Shown: one piece after another, positions 44,521 to 52,456 of the stretch | How positions within the stretch are numbered: the first letter of the stretch is position 1 | How the letters are laid out: each line of letters starts with the position of its first letter | NCBI RefSeq assembly: GCF_007362775.1 | Contig: NZ_CP041692.1 | Coordinates: 3,472,001 to 3,536,000, forward strand | Direction: 5' to 3' | DNA from: Microlunatus elymi | GTDB lineage: Bacteria > Actinomycetota > Actinomycetes > Propionibacteriales > Propionibacteriaceae | Length of the DNA stretch: 64,000 nucleotides | Notes under the pieces: model-generated | The model's database searches: none | What the model was told of the DNA's origin: nothing | Seen by the model: only the letters and a program-made list of their open reading frames with translations | Position numbers and translations under genes: made by a program

Positions 44521-45207
44521 TCACCGCGCGACGCCGTCCGGAGGCGCCTGATCCCGATCATGCATTTGATCTTGGTCATGCAGCTGATGTTGGCCATGCG
44601 GCTGATCTTGCCCGTGCACCCACTCGTGCGGCAGTGCGGCGAACCACATGACGTCACAGCGTTCGCCGTGCCAGACGCTGTGCGAGCGCATGGTTCCCTC
44701 GTACACGAAGCCGGCTCGGCGGGCCACCGCGACCGAGCCGTCGTTCCCGGCCAGGATCGTCAAGAAGACCCGGGCCGCACCGAGTTCGAACAGCCACCGG
44801 GTGAGCAGGACGACCGCTCGGGTGGCGTACCCGCGTCCTCTGGCCTCGGGCGCGACCCAGTAGCCGAACTGCGCGACGTCCTCGCCGGTCCAGTCGTCGA
44901 CTCCACAGCAGCCGACCAACTCACCGGAGTCCGCGTCGGTGATCGCGAACGCAACTCCCGAAGGGGTTCCGGTTGTCGCGAACGCACTCCAGCCGCGGAG
45001 GAACTCGTCGATGACCTGTTCGGCATCACGGATCGTCGGCGGCGGAGCCGGGCGTCCCTGCCGGTCGTGGCTGCCGTTGTAGCGCCGGATCGCCGGGTCG
45101 GCACTGGCCTGCGCCACGAACGGAGCATCGGCTCTCGACCACGGTCGGAGCGTGACCACACCATCGGAAAGAGTTGGCGAGAGACCGCCGGCACCAGCAT
45201 CACTCAC
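44521..45207 (-). CDS. GNAT acetyltransferase with His-rich hexapeptide tail
   Basis: A protein of 228 aa from a GTG at 45207 with GAGG five bases upstream. RimJ/RimL-type GNAT: VTLRPWSRADAPFVAQ opening, FGYWVAPEARGRGYATRAV (acetyl-CoA loop) and AVARRAGFVYEGTMRSH. After LPHEW the protein continues with four hexapeptides of pattern x-H-(G/D)-(Q/R)-(D/H)-Q, then a short basic end. The tail is not part of the GNAT fold and is encoded by an 18-bp minisatellite. Confidence 0.85.
   Translation of the reverse strand: MSDAGAGGLSPTLSDGVVTLRPWSRADAPFVAQASADPAIRRYNGSHDRQGRPAPPPTIRDAEQVIDEFLRGWSAFATTGTPSGVAFAITDADSGELVGCCGVDDWTGEDVAQFGYWVAPEARGRGYATRAVVLLTRWLFELGAARVFLTILAGNDGSVAVARRAGFVYEGTMRSHSVWHGERCDVMWFAALPHEWVHGQDQPHGQHQLHDQDQMHDRDQAPPDGVAR
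44550..44621. repeat. 18-bp minisatellite, four units, in the GNAT gene
   Basis: Units at 44550-44567, 44568-44585, 44586-44603 and 44604-44621 share GAT(C/G)-N5-(A/G)TGCA-like spacing and keep the reading frame (18 = 6 codons). Copy number may vary between strains. Confidence 0.8.
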
Positions 45208-45276
45208 GTCTACCTCGGCTCCTCGGACAACTTGCCGTGCGCATGCGGGGGCACGCGCTTGTTCAGACGGGAAGGC

Positions 45277-45864
45277 TCAGTCAACCTGCCACGACGGCAC
45301 ATAGAGCAGATCCTCGTACGTCTCGCCGGTGGCTTTCACAAAGCTGTCGCGCGTGCCGACGCATCGGTATCCGCTCTTCTCAGCTACCCGCCGTGAAGCG
45401 GCGTTGGATGGGTCGATCACCAGTTCGTAGCGCCGCGACGCATCCTGATCTTGCGCTGCCCGTGTCAAGCTGGTCAACATCTCGGTCGCAAGTCCGCGAC
45501 CACGCCACGCCGGAGCGATACCGTAGACGATCTCCACGATGTCAGGTCCGTGCTTCTGGGCGCCGATCATCCCGATGATCGCGTCCGATTCCTTCAGGAC
45601 GGCAAGATGAACGAGACCGAAGTCGCCGGCTGCCCCCTTCACGAACTCCTGCACCACGTCGTGAGCTCTCTGGGGTGGTGAGGATGCAGCGATCCCGATC
45701 CAGCTGGGATCGGGACCACGTCCGTACTCGGCGATCGCTGCCTCATCGGCCCAGCTCGCGGGTCGCAGCCGCCACCAGGTCCCTCCGATTTCCGACCAGT
45801 CCACGGCGCGAGCATCGCATTGTGCTGTCAGCGGCACCACCGAGAATCCGTCGGCCCAAAGCAC
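45277..45864 (-). CDS. GNAT-family N-acetyltransferase (RimJ/RimL type)
   Basis: A protein of 195 aa if it starts at the GTG at 45864, next to the TetR gene stop. The conserved part begins at WWRLRPASWADEAAIAEYG, so a later GTG is possible. Motif A is IVYGIAPAWRGRGLATEML and motif B is PSNAASRRVAEKSGYRCVG. It probably acetylates an amine or protein N-terminus. Possibly co-transcribed with tetR upstream and the GNAT downstream. Confidence 0.82.
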   Translation of the reverse strand: MLWADGFSVVPLTAQCDARAVDWSEIGGTWWRLRPASWADEAAIAEYGRGPDPSWIGIAASSPPQRAHDVVQEFVKGAAGDFGLVHLAVLKESDAIIGMIGAQKHGPDIVEIVYGIAPAWRGRGLATEMLTSLTRAAQDQDASRRYELVIDPSNAASRRVAEKSGYRCVGTRDSFVKATGETYEDLLYVPSWQVD

Positions 45865-46521
45865 CTACCGAGACCGCGGAGCTTTGTCGTGGCTCCGCGT
45901 CTTGTCCTGGCCCCGTGCCGCGATGAGGTCTTGGATGAGCGTCAGCGAGAGCCGGCCGGCATCCGAACCGCCGGGGGCGTTCAGGGCACGGTCGAGGGCC
46001 CACCGGTCCAGCACGCCGAGCACGGCGATGGTCAGTTCGACGACAAGGTCGGCGGGAATGTCGCGCCGCACCAGCCCGAGCGCCAGGCCTCGACGTACGG
46101 CCCGATTGAGCCAGTCGGCGACATCGGTTCGCAACTTCTGCAGGGCGCTGTCGGGATCGGCCGAGTCGTCTCGGTGATACATCAGGCCGAGGTTCCGCGT
46201 CTCCGGATGTTCGGAGGCCGCGCGGGCGAGCTGATCGAGGATCTCGGCCATCGCGGGCCAGAAGTCGGTGGCGGTGAGATCCGCCAGCTTCGGCATGGTG
46301 AGCCCATCACCGAGCCGTCTGCGCAGGACGGTCACGACGTGATCGTGAAGTCCCAGCTTGTTGTCGAAGTAGTGGTAGAGCGAGCTCTTCGCCCAACCTG
46401 CGGCTTCCAGGATCTCGTTCAGCGACGCGGCCTGGTAGCCGTCGCGGGCGAAGGTCTGCGCGGCCGCAACCAGCAGATCCTGCTCGCTGTTCGGGTCCAC
46501 GGGGCGGGCTGGTCGGGCCAT
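45865..46521 (-). CDS. TetR-family transcriptional regulator
   Basis: A protein of 218 aa from the ATG at 46521. The HTH is at about residues 12-58 (DLLVAAAQTFARDGYQAASL, GWAKSSLYHYFDNK). The C-terminal ligand domain is helical. It diverges from the NmrA/UbiX/UbiD genes; the spacer holds a 24-bp direct repeat that could be its operator. It probably derepresses the decarboxylase cluster in response to an aromatic-like ligand (inference). Confidence 0.9.
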   Translation of the reverse strand: MARPARPVDPNSEQDLLVAAAQTFARDGYQAASLNEILEAAGWAKSSLYHYFDNKLGLHDHVVTVLRRRLGDGLTMPKLADLTATDFWPAMAEILDQLARAASEHPETRNLGLMYHRDDSADPDSALQKLRTDVADWLNRAVRRGLALGLVRRDIPADLVVELTIAVLGVLDRWALDRALNAPGGSDAGRLSLTLIQDLIAARGQDKTRSHDKAPRSR

Positions 46522-46535
46522 GCGGACGAGCGTAC

Positions 46536-46582
46536 CAAATTCGTGTACTCACCGGTCCACAAATCGTGTACCGTGTGGTCCA
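46536..46582. promoter_or_regulatory. Candidate TetR operator (24-bp direct repeat)
   Basis: CAAATTCGTGTACTCACCGG plus TCCA (46536-46559) is repeated as CAAATCGTGTACCGTGTGG plus TCCA (46560-46582). The pair fills the core of the tetR/NmrA intergenic region, 14 bp from tetR and 68 bp from the NmrA-like gene. Confidence 0.5.
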
Positions 46583-46650
46583 AGAACTCCGGTGCCGGGT
46601 CGTGTCAACCCGGCGCCGGGCACGGCTCGCGACGGAAGAAGCACGAAATC

Positions 46651-47586
46651 ATGACCACAGATCCTCACCACGAAGCGCGTCCGAGCATGCCCGGCAAGCG
46701 CGTGCTCGTTGCCGGAGCGACCGGCTATCTCGGCCGGCACCTCGTACAGGCGCTGATCGATGCGGGTTGTCGCGTACGGGTTCTGGTGCGGCGACCGGAG
46801 CAGGCTGCCGGCTTCCCCGCCGGGGTTGACGCCTTCGTCGGGCAGGTGACGGATCCGGCAACTCTGGCCGGCGTCACCGATGGCGTCGAGCTGGTGTTCT
46901 CGGCGCTCGGCATCACCCGCCAGCGAGACGGCGTCGGTTACCTGGATGTCGACTACCGCGGCAACCTGGCCCTGCTGCGGCTGGCAGAGAGCGCAGGCGT
47001 CGCGCGGTTCATGTACGTGTCCGTGCTGCACGGGCGCGAACTTCGTCGAACCGTGCGGCTGGCCGCGGCGAAGGAGAAGTTCGTCGACGCGTTGACCGCC
47101 TCCCCCGTCTCCTCGGTGGTGGTGCGCCCGACGGGCTACTTCTCCGACATGGACGAGTTCCTGGCCATGGCCGGCCGCGGCGTCGTGTCACTGATCGGTG
47201 ACGGACAGCTGAGGATCAACCCGATCTCCGGTCGCGATGTGGCCGACGCTTGCCTCGAGGCCGCGAGGTCGGACGCGACGGACGTGCCGGTCGGCGGTCC
47301 CGACGTACTGAGCTATCAGGACATCGCCCGTGCCGCCTTCGCCGCGCACCGGACCGAACCACGGATCCGTCACCTCCCCCGCGTCCTGGTCGTCGCCGCG
47401 GTATGGGTGCTCTCACGGTGTACTCCCGAGCGCGTCCACGGACCGCTGCAGTTCCTGACCGCGGTGATGACCAACGACATGACCGCACCGCCGACCGGAT
47501 CGGATCACCTTGCCGACTACTTCGCCCGACAATCCGTCGGCGTCGGTGCGCCGACGACCGCGCCCGATGCTCCCGGTGCCGGATAG
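46651..47586 (+). CDS. NmrA-like NAD(P)-binding (atypical SDR) protein
   Basis: A protein of 311 aa from the ATG at 46651. The glycine motif is VLVAGATGYLGRHLVQALID. Further features are LVFSALGITRQRDG, a VRPTGYFSDM segment near the active-site region and INPISGRDVADACLEAA. The YxxxK motif is degenerate, as in NmrA/complex I NDUFA9-like members, which act as redox sensors or reductases. The C-terminus has a hydrophobic helix (LVVAAVWVLS). First gene of the UbiX/UbiD run. Confidence 0.86.
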   Translation: MTTDPHHEARPSMPGKRVLVAGATGYLGRHLVQALIDAGCRVRVLVRRPEQAAGFPAGVDAFVGQVTDPATLAGVTDGVELVFSALGITRQRDGVGYLDVDYRGNLALLRLAESAGVARFMYVSVLHGRELRRTVRLAAAKEKFVDALTASPVSSVVVRPTGYFSDMDEFLAMAGRGVVSLIGDGQLRINPISGRDVADACLEAARSDATDVPVGGPDVLSYQDIARAAFAAHRTEPRIRHLPRVLVVAAVWVLSRCTPERVHGPLQFLTAVMTNDMTAPPTGSDHLADYFARQSVGVGAPTTAPDAPGAG

Positions 47587-47600
47587 GTGCGGAGTCATCG

Positions 47601-48242
47601 ATGCGCATCGACGGCCATCCAGCCCCGCCTAGGCTGGTGGTAGGGATCAGCGGAGCCACCGGCATCGGCTACGGGATCGCGGTGCTGGAGCTGGCCCATA
47701 AGGCAGGGTGGGAGACCCATCTTGTGGTGAGTGCGGCGGGCCAGCAGACACGGGCGTACGAGACGGACCTGTCGGCGGCCGAGCTGGCCGCCATGGCCGA
47801 CGTCGTCTATCGGCCAGCCGACGTGGGAGCAGCGATCGCATCCGGATCGTTCCGCACCGACGGGATGATCGTCGCACCCTGTTCGATCCGAACGCTTTCG
47901 GCCATCGCATATGCGCTCAGCGACAACCTGCTGACCCGGGCGGCCGACGTCACGCTGAAGGAGCGACGGCCCCTGGTGCTGATGGTGCGCGAGGCGCCGT
48001 TGACTCTCGGCCATCTGCGGGCGATGACTGCGGTCACCGAGGCGGGCGCGATCGTCATGCCACCTGTGCCCGCTTGGTACCTGCGCCCGACAAACGTCCC
48101 GGACATTCTCGAACACTCGGCCGCACGAGCCCTCGACCTGCTCGGTGTGGAAGTCCCCGATCTGCCCCGTTGGGGCGAAGACCTTGCAGAGGAGAAGCAT
48201 GAGACATATCCGCGATCTACGCGAGTTCGTCGCCGAGCTTGA
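47601..48242 (+). CDS. UbiX-family flavin prenyltransferase
   Basis: A protein of 213 aa from the ATG at 47601, GGAG six bases upstream. It should prenylate FMN to make the cofactor of UbiD enzymes. Signatures are LVVGISGATGIGYGIAVLEL (flavin loop), APCSIRTLSAIAYALSDNLL, RAADVTLKERRPLVLMVREA and IVMPPVPAWYLRP. The 3' end overlaps the UbiD gene by 44 bp, so the pair is coupled. Confidence 0.93.
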   Translation: MRIDGHPAPPRLVVGISGATGIGYGIAVLELAHKAGWETHLVVSAAGQQTRAYETDLSAAELAAMADVVYRPADVGAAIASGSFRTDGMIVAPCSIRTLSAIAYALSDNLLTRAADVTLKERRPLVLMVREAPLTLGHLRAMTAVTEAGAIVMPPVPAWYLRPTNVPDILEHSAARALDLLGVEVPDLPRWGEDLAEEKHETYPRSTRVRRRA

Positions 48243-49686
48243 CAAGATCGGCGAGATTCAGCACATCGAAAGAGAGGTGGACTGGAATCTTGAACTGGGT
48301 GCGGTGGCCCGGCGGTCCTATGAACTGCGCGCACCGGCGCCGTTGTTCGAGAACATCAGCGGGATCGGCGACGGCTTCCGGGTGCTGGCCGCGCCGGGCG
48401 GGTTGTCGTCGCAAGCCGGACTCGCCTACGCTCGGATCGCGATCGCGCTCGGCCTGCCGCCGGACGCAAGCGGCGCCGACATCGTCACCGCGCTTGCCGA
48501 TGCCCGGCGACGCGACCCGATCCCACCCAGGCTGCTCGACACCGGGCCGTGCAAACAGAACGTGATGCGCGGCGACGACATCGATCTGTTGCGGTTCCCG
48601 ACACCACTCATCCACGACGGTGACGGCGGACGCTACCTGCAGACGTACGGACTCAACATCGCCAAGACCCCGGACGGTTCCTGGACGAACTGGTCGATCA
48701 ACCGGATGATGCTGCTGGACCGGAACCGGCTCGCCTGCCTGATTCCGCCGCCGCAGCATCTGGGGATCATCAAGGCACAGTGGGAAAAGCGCGGCGAGCC
48801 GATGCCGATCGCGGTGGCGTTGGGCGTGGAGCCCGGACTGCCGTACGTCGGTGGGATGCCGCTGCCCGAGGGTGCGGACGAGTCTCACTACCTCGGCGCC
48901 TACTTTGGCGAGCCGCTCGATGTCGTCGCTGCCGAGACCGTGGATCTGCTCGTGCCGGCAACCGCGGAGATCGTCATCGAGGGATATGTGTCGCACACCG
49001 ACGTCGCGGACGAGGGCCCGATGGGCGAGTATCCCGGCTACCTCGATCGCAGCGCTGCGTTGCCGCGTCCCGTACTGCAGGTGACCGCGGTGACCTACCG
49101 TGACCAGGCGATCCTTCCGGTGGCCGTAGCCGGAGCGCCGGTCGAGGAGGACCATACGGGCTGGGGTATGCCGCACGCTGCAGAAATGGTCCACATCCTG
49201 CGTCGGGCCGAGCTGCCGGTCGCTGCCTGTTGGGGAGTGCTCGAGTCTGCGAACCACTGGTGGGTCGTTGCCGTGCGGCCGGACTGGCACGAACAGACGG
49301 GGCTGTCCTCGAAGCAGCTTGCCGAACAGATCGGTCGTACCGTGTTCGGCGCCGGCAAACTCGCGTTCGGGATACCCAAGCTGCTGCTGGTCGAGAACGA
49401 CATCGACATCGCGGACCCGAGGCAGGTGATCTGGGCCTTCGCCAGCCGTGCCCATCCCGAGCACGGGGAGATCCACTTCGCCAATGAATCGCAGAACATC
49501 CTGCCGATCTACCTCGACGCCCACGAACGGCTCAGCTACCACGCCACAAAAGTTGTTCACAACTGCCTGATCGCCGACCGGTTCGAGCCAGACGAACGCC
49601 CGACTCCCTCGGACCTGGCGCATGCCTGGCCCGCCGACATCCGTCGACACGTGATCGACAACTGGCACGCCTACGGATATCGCTGA
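48199..49686 (+). CDS. UbiD-family (de)carboxylase
   Basis: A protein of 495 aa from the ATG at 48199 with GAGGAG-like RBS inside ubiX. It uses prenylated FMN to decarboxylate (or carboxylate) aromatic or unsaturated acids. Signatures are WNLELGAVARRSYEL, INRMMLLDRNRL (Arg), the acidic motif EGPMGEYPGYLDR and NESQNILPIY at the C-terminus. The class covers UbiD, phenolic-acid, vanillate and anhydromevalonate-phosphate decarboxylases, and the substrate is open. There is no VdcD/BsdD-type small subunit next to it. Confidence 0.93.
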   Translation: MRHIRDLREFVAELDKIGEIQHIEREVDWNLELGAVARRSYELRAPAPLFENISGIGDGFRVLAAPGGLSSQAGLAYARIAIALGLPPDASGADIVTALADARRRDPIPPRLLDTGPCKQNVMRGDDIDLLRFPTPLIHDGDGGRYLQTYGLNIAKTPDGSWTNWSINRMMLLDRNRLACLIPPPQHLGIIKAQWEKRGEPMPIAVALGVEPGLPYVGGMPLPEGADESHYLGAYFGEPLDVVAAETVDLLVPATAEIVIEGYVSHTDVADEGPMGEYPGYLDRSAALPRPVLQVTAVTYRDQAILPVAVAGAPVEEDHTGWGMPHAAEMVHILRRAELPVAACWGVLESANHWWVVAVRPDWHEQTGLSSKQLAEQIGRTVFGAGKLAFGIPKLLLVENDIDIADPRQVIWAFASRAHPEHGEIHFANESQNILPIYLDAHERLSYHATKVVHNCLIADRFEPDERPTPSDLAHAWPADIRRHVIDNWHAYGYR

Positions 49687-49708
49687 GCTTGACCGCAGCC
49701 TGCCGACA

Positions 49709-49990
49709 TTGCCGCTTTCGGACTCCTCTTCACCCGTGCTGGTCATCGGGCGTCGACCAGACTGCGACGTCGTCCTGCGCGACGAGGCAACCTCCCGCGT
49801 ACACGCCGTCCTGATGCTGTACGCGAGACGTTGGTATGTCATCGATCGCGAATCGACCAACGGCACCTTCGTCAACGAACGCCGCATCTGGGGAACAGCA
49901 GCCGTCCGTCCGGGAGATCGCCTCAGCCTTGGCCCAATCACCTTCCGGCTCGCGAATCCCGGAGTTCCTGATCTCGTGAGTACACGGTGA
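49709..49990 (+). CDS. Small stand-alone FHA-domain protein
   Basis: A protein of 93 aa if it starts at the TTG at 49709; a GTG at 49736 would begin exactly at the domain (VLVIGRR). The fold-defining residues are present: GRRPDCDVVL, the phosphothreonine-contact SRVHA, and STNGTFVNERRI. The FHA domain thus covers nearly the entire protein. The frame is open upstream over the UbiD end without ATG or GTG, so it may be a truncated remnant. Co-directional, 22 bp after ubiD. Confidence 0.65.
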   Translation: MPLSDSSSPVLVIGRRPDCDVVLRDEATSRVHAVLMLYARRWYVIDRESTNGTFVNERRIWGTAAVRPGDRLSLGPITFRLANPGVPDLVSTR

Positions 49991-50106
49991 ATGCCGGAGT
50001 CGGATGGCGACCGTCGTCGGCATGGGCTGCTGAGCGTCGTCCGCGGTCCTGCACTGGCGACACGGTCATGATCATGTCGCCGGATGGGACCGCTGAGATC
50101 TTGGAT

Positions 50107-50889
50107 TCAGCTGCGACCGCGGCGTCTGCGGGTGTAGTCGCGGACAGCGCGGAGTAAATCGACTTCGCGGAAGGCGGGCCAGTAGGCGTCGCAGAAGTAG
50201 TAGTCGGCGTGGCTGCCCTGCCAGATCAGGAAGTTGGACGAGCGCTGTTCACCGCTGGTGCGAATGATGATGTCGGGTAGCGGCAGGCCGGGCTGGTAGA
50301 GGTGCCGGTCGATGTCGGTTGCCTCGAAGGTGTGGGCCAGGTCGTCCAGCGTCTCGGTGGTGGCTGTGTGCTCGTCAAGGTACGCGATGAACGCGTCCAC
50401 GATCTCCTGCCGACCTCCGTATCCGACGGCCAACGTGAGGTGGCGTCCGGTGTGGATGGCGTCGGTCCGATTGCACAGCTCCTTCAAGGAGGTCGCCGTG
50501 CTGTCGGGCAGGACATCCGGATTGCCGGCCATGTGGACCCGCCAGGACCGGCCCGGCCGGGTAAGAATCCGGCTGATCGTGGTCTCGATGACGTTCATCA
50601 GGAAGGACACTTCCCCGGCTGCGCGTCGATCGAGGTTCTCGGTGGAGCAGACGAACACGGTGACATGGTTGATGTCGAGGCGTTGGCACCAGTGGAGCAG
50701 ATCTTCCAGGTGCTCGGCGCCGTACTGATGCCCGATGCTGGGGTTGTCGAACCCGGCCCGTCTGGCCCACCGACGATTGCCGTCCATGATCACGCCGATG
50801 TGATCGGGCAGCCACGACTGAGCGGCAAGGTGACGTCGCAGACGGTACGCGTACAGCCACTCGACGGTTCGACGAAGACGTAACACCAT
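50107..50889 (-). CDS. Cis-prenyltransferase (isoprenyl transferase, UppS-like)
   Basis: A protein of 260 aa from the ATG at 50889. It condenses isopentenyl diphosphate in Z configuration. The first motif HIGVIMDGNRRWARR holds the catalytic Asp (D36), with VCSTENLDRR and the late pyrophosphate-binding motif RTSGEQRSSNFLIWQ. Actinobacteria often carry two such enzymes (Z-FPP and decaprenyl-PP synthases); which one this is cannot be told. The C-terminus is basic (RDYTRRRRGRS). Confidence 0.92.
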   Translation of the reverse strand: MVLRLRRTVEWLYAYRLRRHLAAQSWLPDHIGVIMDGNRRWARRAGFDNPSIGHQYGAEHLEDLLHWCQRLDINHVTVFVCSTENLDRRAAGEVSFLMNVIETTISRILTRPGRSWRVHMAGNPDVLPDSTATSLKELCNRTDAIHTGRHLTLAVGYGGRQEIVDAFIAYLDEHTATTETLDDLAHTFEATDIDRHLYQPGLPLPDIIIRTSGEQRSSNFLIWQGSHADYYFCDAYWPAFREVDLLRAVRDYTRRRRGRS

Positions 50890-50948
50890 TCAGACAGCAT
50901 CCACCCGAACCGTTCACCGAGACACGTCGCGGGCCAGCTAGGCCAAGG

Positions 50949-51575
50949 CTAGACCGCGTCGGCGGGGCGCAGGTCGCGGGCGGCATCGGTCGCGTCTTGG
51001 TTGAGCCAGGCGAGTGCGATGCGAGCCACGTCAGTGGGTGCCAGGTCGTGGGTGTCGAGGCGCAGATGCGGATGGCGGGCGAGGAACGCGTCGGCGGGAG
51101 TCGTTGTGGATCCGGTCGGATCCGTGTTCAGCTGATGGGACTCCATGCGGCGGACGTTGTCGTCGGACCACTCGACATCCCGCTTGGTCGGTTTGGCAGC
51201 CAGCCGGCTCTCGCCCCGATTGCGTACCAGCCGTGTTGCAAGATCAGCGGCGAGTTCTAGCACCCAGACCTCGCCTCCGGCCTGATCGAAAGGCGCGACG
51301 AGCTCTTCGACATAGCCGGCATCAGCCGGGTCCTGCAGGCCCCACACGAAGGTGAAGATCAGATCCAACTTGTTGCGCGCTGCTTCCTGAATCACTCGCC
51401 GGCGGAACTCGGCATTCAGGACGTTGAAAGGCTCGGTGCCGTAGCCGAAGACCTCGACCAACGGCTCGATGGTGTGGTGATTGTGGAATAGCCGGAAGTC
51501 GCTTTGTGCGGCGATCTCTCGGCCCACTGTCATCTTGCCGACGGCGGGAGGTCCGATGATCAGAAGCAGCCTCAT
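50949..51575 (-). CDS. P-loop kinase/AAA-like ATPase
   Basis: A protein of 208 aa from the ATG at 51575. The P-loop GPPAVGKM (residues 8-15) is at the N-terminus with Met in place of the usual Ser/Thr after Lys and a Thr one further on. A His-rich LFHNHHTIEPLVE follows. The layout resembles shikimate/nucleotide-kinase-like proteins of unknown substrate. Between uppS and recX on the same strand. Confidence 0.8.
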   Translation of the reverse strand: MRLLLIIGPPAVGKMTVGREIAAQSDFRLFHNHHTIEPLVEVFGYGTEPFNVLNAEFRRRVIQEAARNKLDLIFTFVWGLQDPADAGYVEELVAPFDQAGGEVWVLELAADLATRLVRNRGESRLAAKPTKRDVEWSDDNVRRMESHQLNTDPTGSTTTPADAFLARHPHLRLDTHDLAPTDVARIALAWLNQDATDAARDLRPADAV

Positions 51576-51651
51576 GGTCGGCAACGGTCCCAGACTGCTG
51601 GCCCGACCTGCAACCGAGTTCGCTTTGCTGCCGCGAGCCCGGTTGAACACA

Positions 51652-52452
51652 TCAGGTGTCCGGATCGGCCCGATCCCCCAACACGGACGACAGCACCTGC
51701 GATGTGAGGCCCGGGGAGAATCCGCGGCGCGCCAAGGCGCCGGCGAGACGTCGATACTTCACCTGCCGGTCGAGACCGCTCATCGTACGGAGCTTCTTCT
51801 CGGCCAGCGCGGTGGCGGCCGCGAGTTCGTCGTCCGGCTCCACCGTCGCGAGGGCGTTGTCGATGTCGTCGCGATCGACTCCCTTGCGGACCAACTCGTG
51901 CCGCAGCGCCTTGCGGGACAGGCCGCGCCGCGACTGCCGGGACTGGACCCACGACTCGGCGAACGCCGCGTCGTCGACCAGCCCGACCTCCTCCATCCGG
52001 TCCAGCACCACGTCCGCCGCGTCGTCGGGGACGTCGCGCTCCTTCAGCGCCTTGGCCAGCTCACTGCGCGATCTCTGCTGCGCGGTCAGCTTGCGCAGCA
52101 CGATCTCGCGCGCCACCGACTCCGGGTCCGCCTCCGGCCCGGGCTGCCGATCGGAATCGGTGTCGGCAACCTTGCGGCGTCGGGTTCGGACACCCTCGCG
52201 ACGCCCTCGGACGTCGCGAGGATCGGGTTGCTGCTGCTCCTGCTGTCGGGCCGACCGTCGCGGCGCCGGTTGCCGGACCGCCTGCTCCGCCTCGGCCAGT
52301 GCGGCTGCCGCGATCTGCTGGCGTTCGTCACGGGAGCGAGCGCCCGGATCCAACGCGAGTCCCGGTCCTTCGACAGACTCGGGACCCTTGTTGACTCCGT
52401 CGGTCACCGGAGCCGGTCCTTCGACAGGCTCAGGACCCTTGTCGGAGGTCAT
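51652..52452 (-). CDS. recX: RecX regulatory protein with repeat-derived N-terminus
   Basis: A protein of 266 aa from the ATG at 52452, four bases after the recA stop. It modulates RecA filaments. The three-helix RecX repeats occupy roughly residues 105-260 (RSRSELAKALKERDVPDDAA, WVQSRQSRRGLSRKALRHEL). The first 40 residues contain two related octapeptides, GPEPVEGP and GPESVEGP, encoded by two copies of an interspersed DNA repeat. The next 60 residues are low complexity and charged. Typical RecX is 150-200 aa. Confidence 0.94.
   Translation of the reverse strand: MTSDKGPEPVEGPAPVTDGVNKGPESVEGPGLALDPGARSRDERQQIAAAALAEAEQAVRQPAPRRSARQQEQQQPDPRDVRGRREGVRTRRRKVADTDSDRQPGPEADPESVAREIVLRKLTAQQRSRSELAKALKERDVPDDAADVVLDRMEEVGLVDDAAFAESWVQSRQSRRGLSRKALRHELVRKGVDRDDIDNALATVEPDDELAAATALAEKKLRTMSGLDRQVKYRRLAGALARRGFSPGLTSQVLSSVLGDRADPDT
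52364..52387. repeat. Short interspersed repeat, recX copy 1
   Basis: GGTCCTTCGACAGACTCGGG plus ACCC. It encodes part of GPESVEGP in RecX on the minus strand. Same family as 52415-52438 and 44342-44365. Confidence 0.75.
52415..52438. repeat. Short interspersed repeat, recX copy 2
   Basis: GGTCCTTCGACAGGCTCAGG plus ACCC. It encodes part of GPEPVEGP near the RecX N-terminus. The end bases GGTCCT and AGGACC are complementary. Confidence 0.78.
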
Positions 52453-52456
52453 CGGC

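Noticed and set aside
44271-44651. 126-codon plus-strand frame across the GNAT tail
   Set aside because: It runs antisense over the minisatellite and intergenic repeats and its peptide has no recognisable domain.
45865-49990. Horizontally acquired island
   Set aside because: No integrase, transposase, tRNA edge or obvious compositional change could be seen by eye; foreign origin cannot be claimed.
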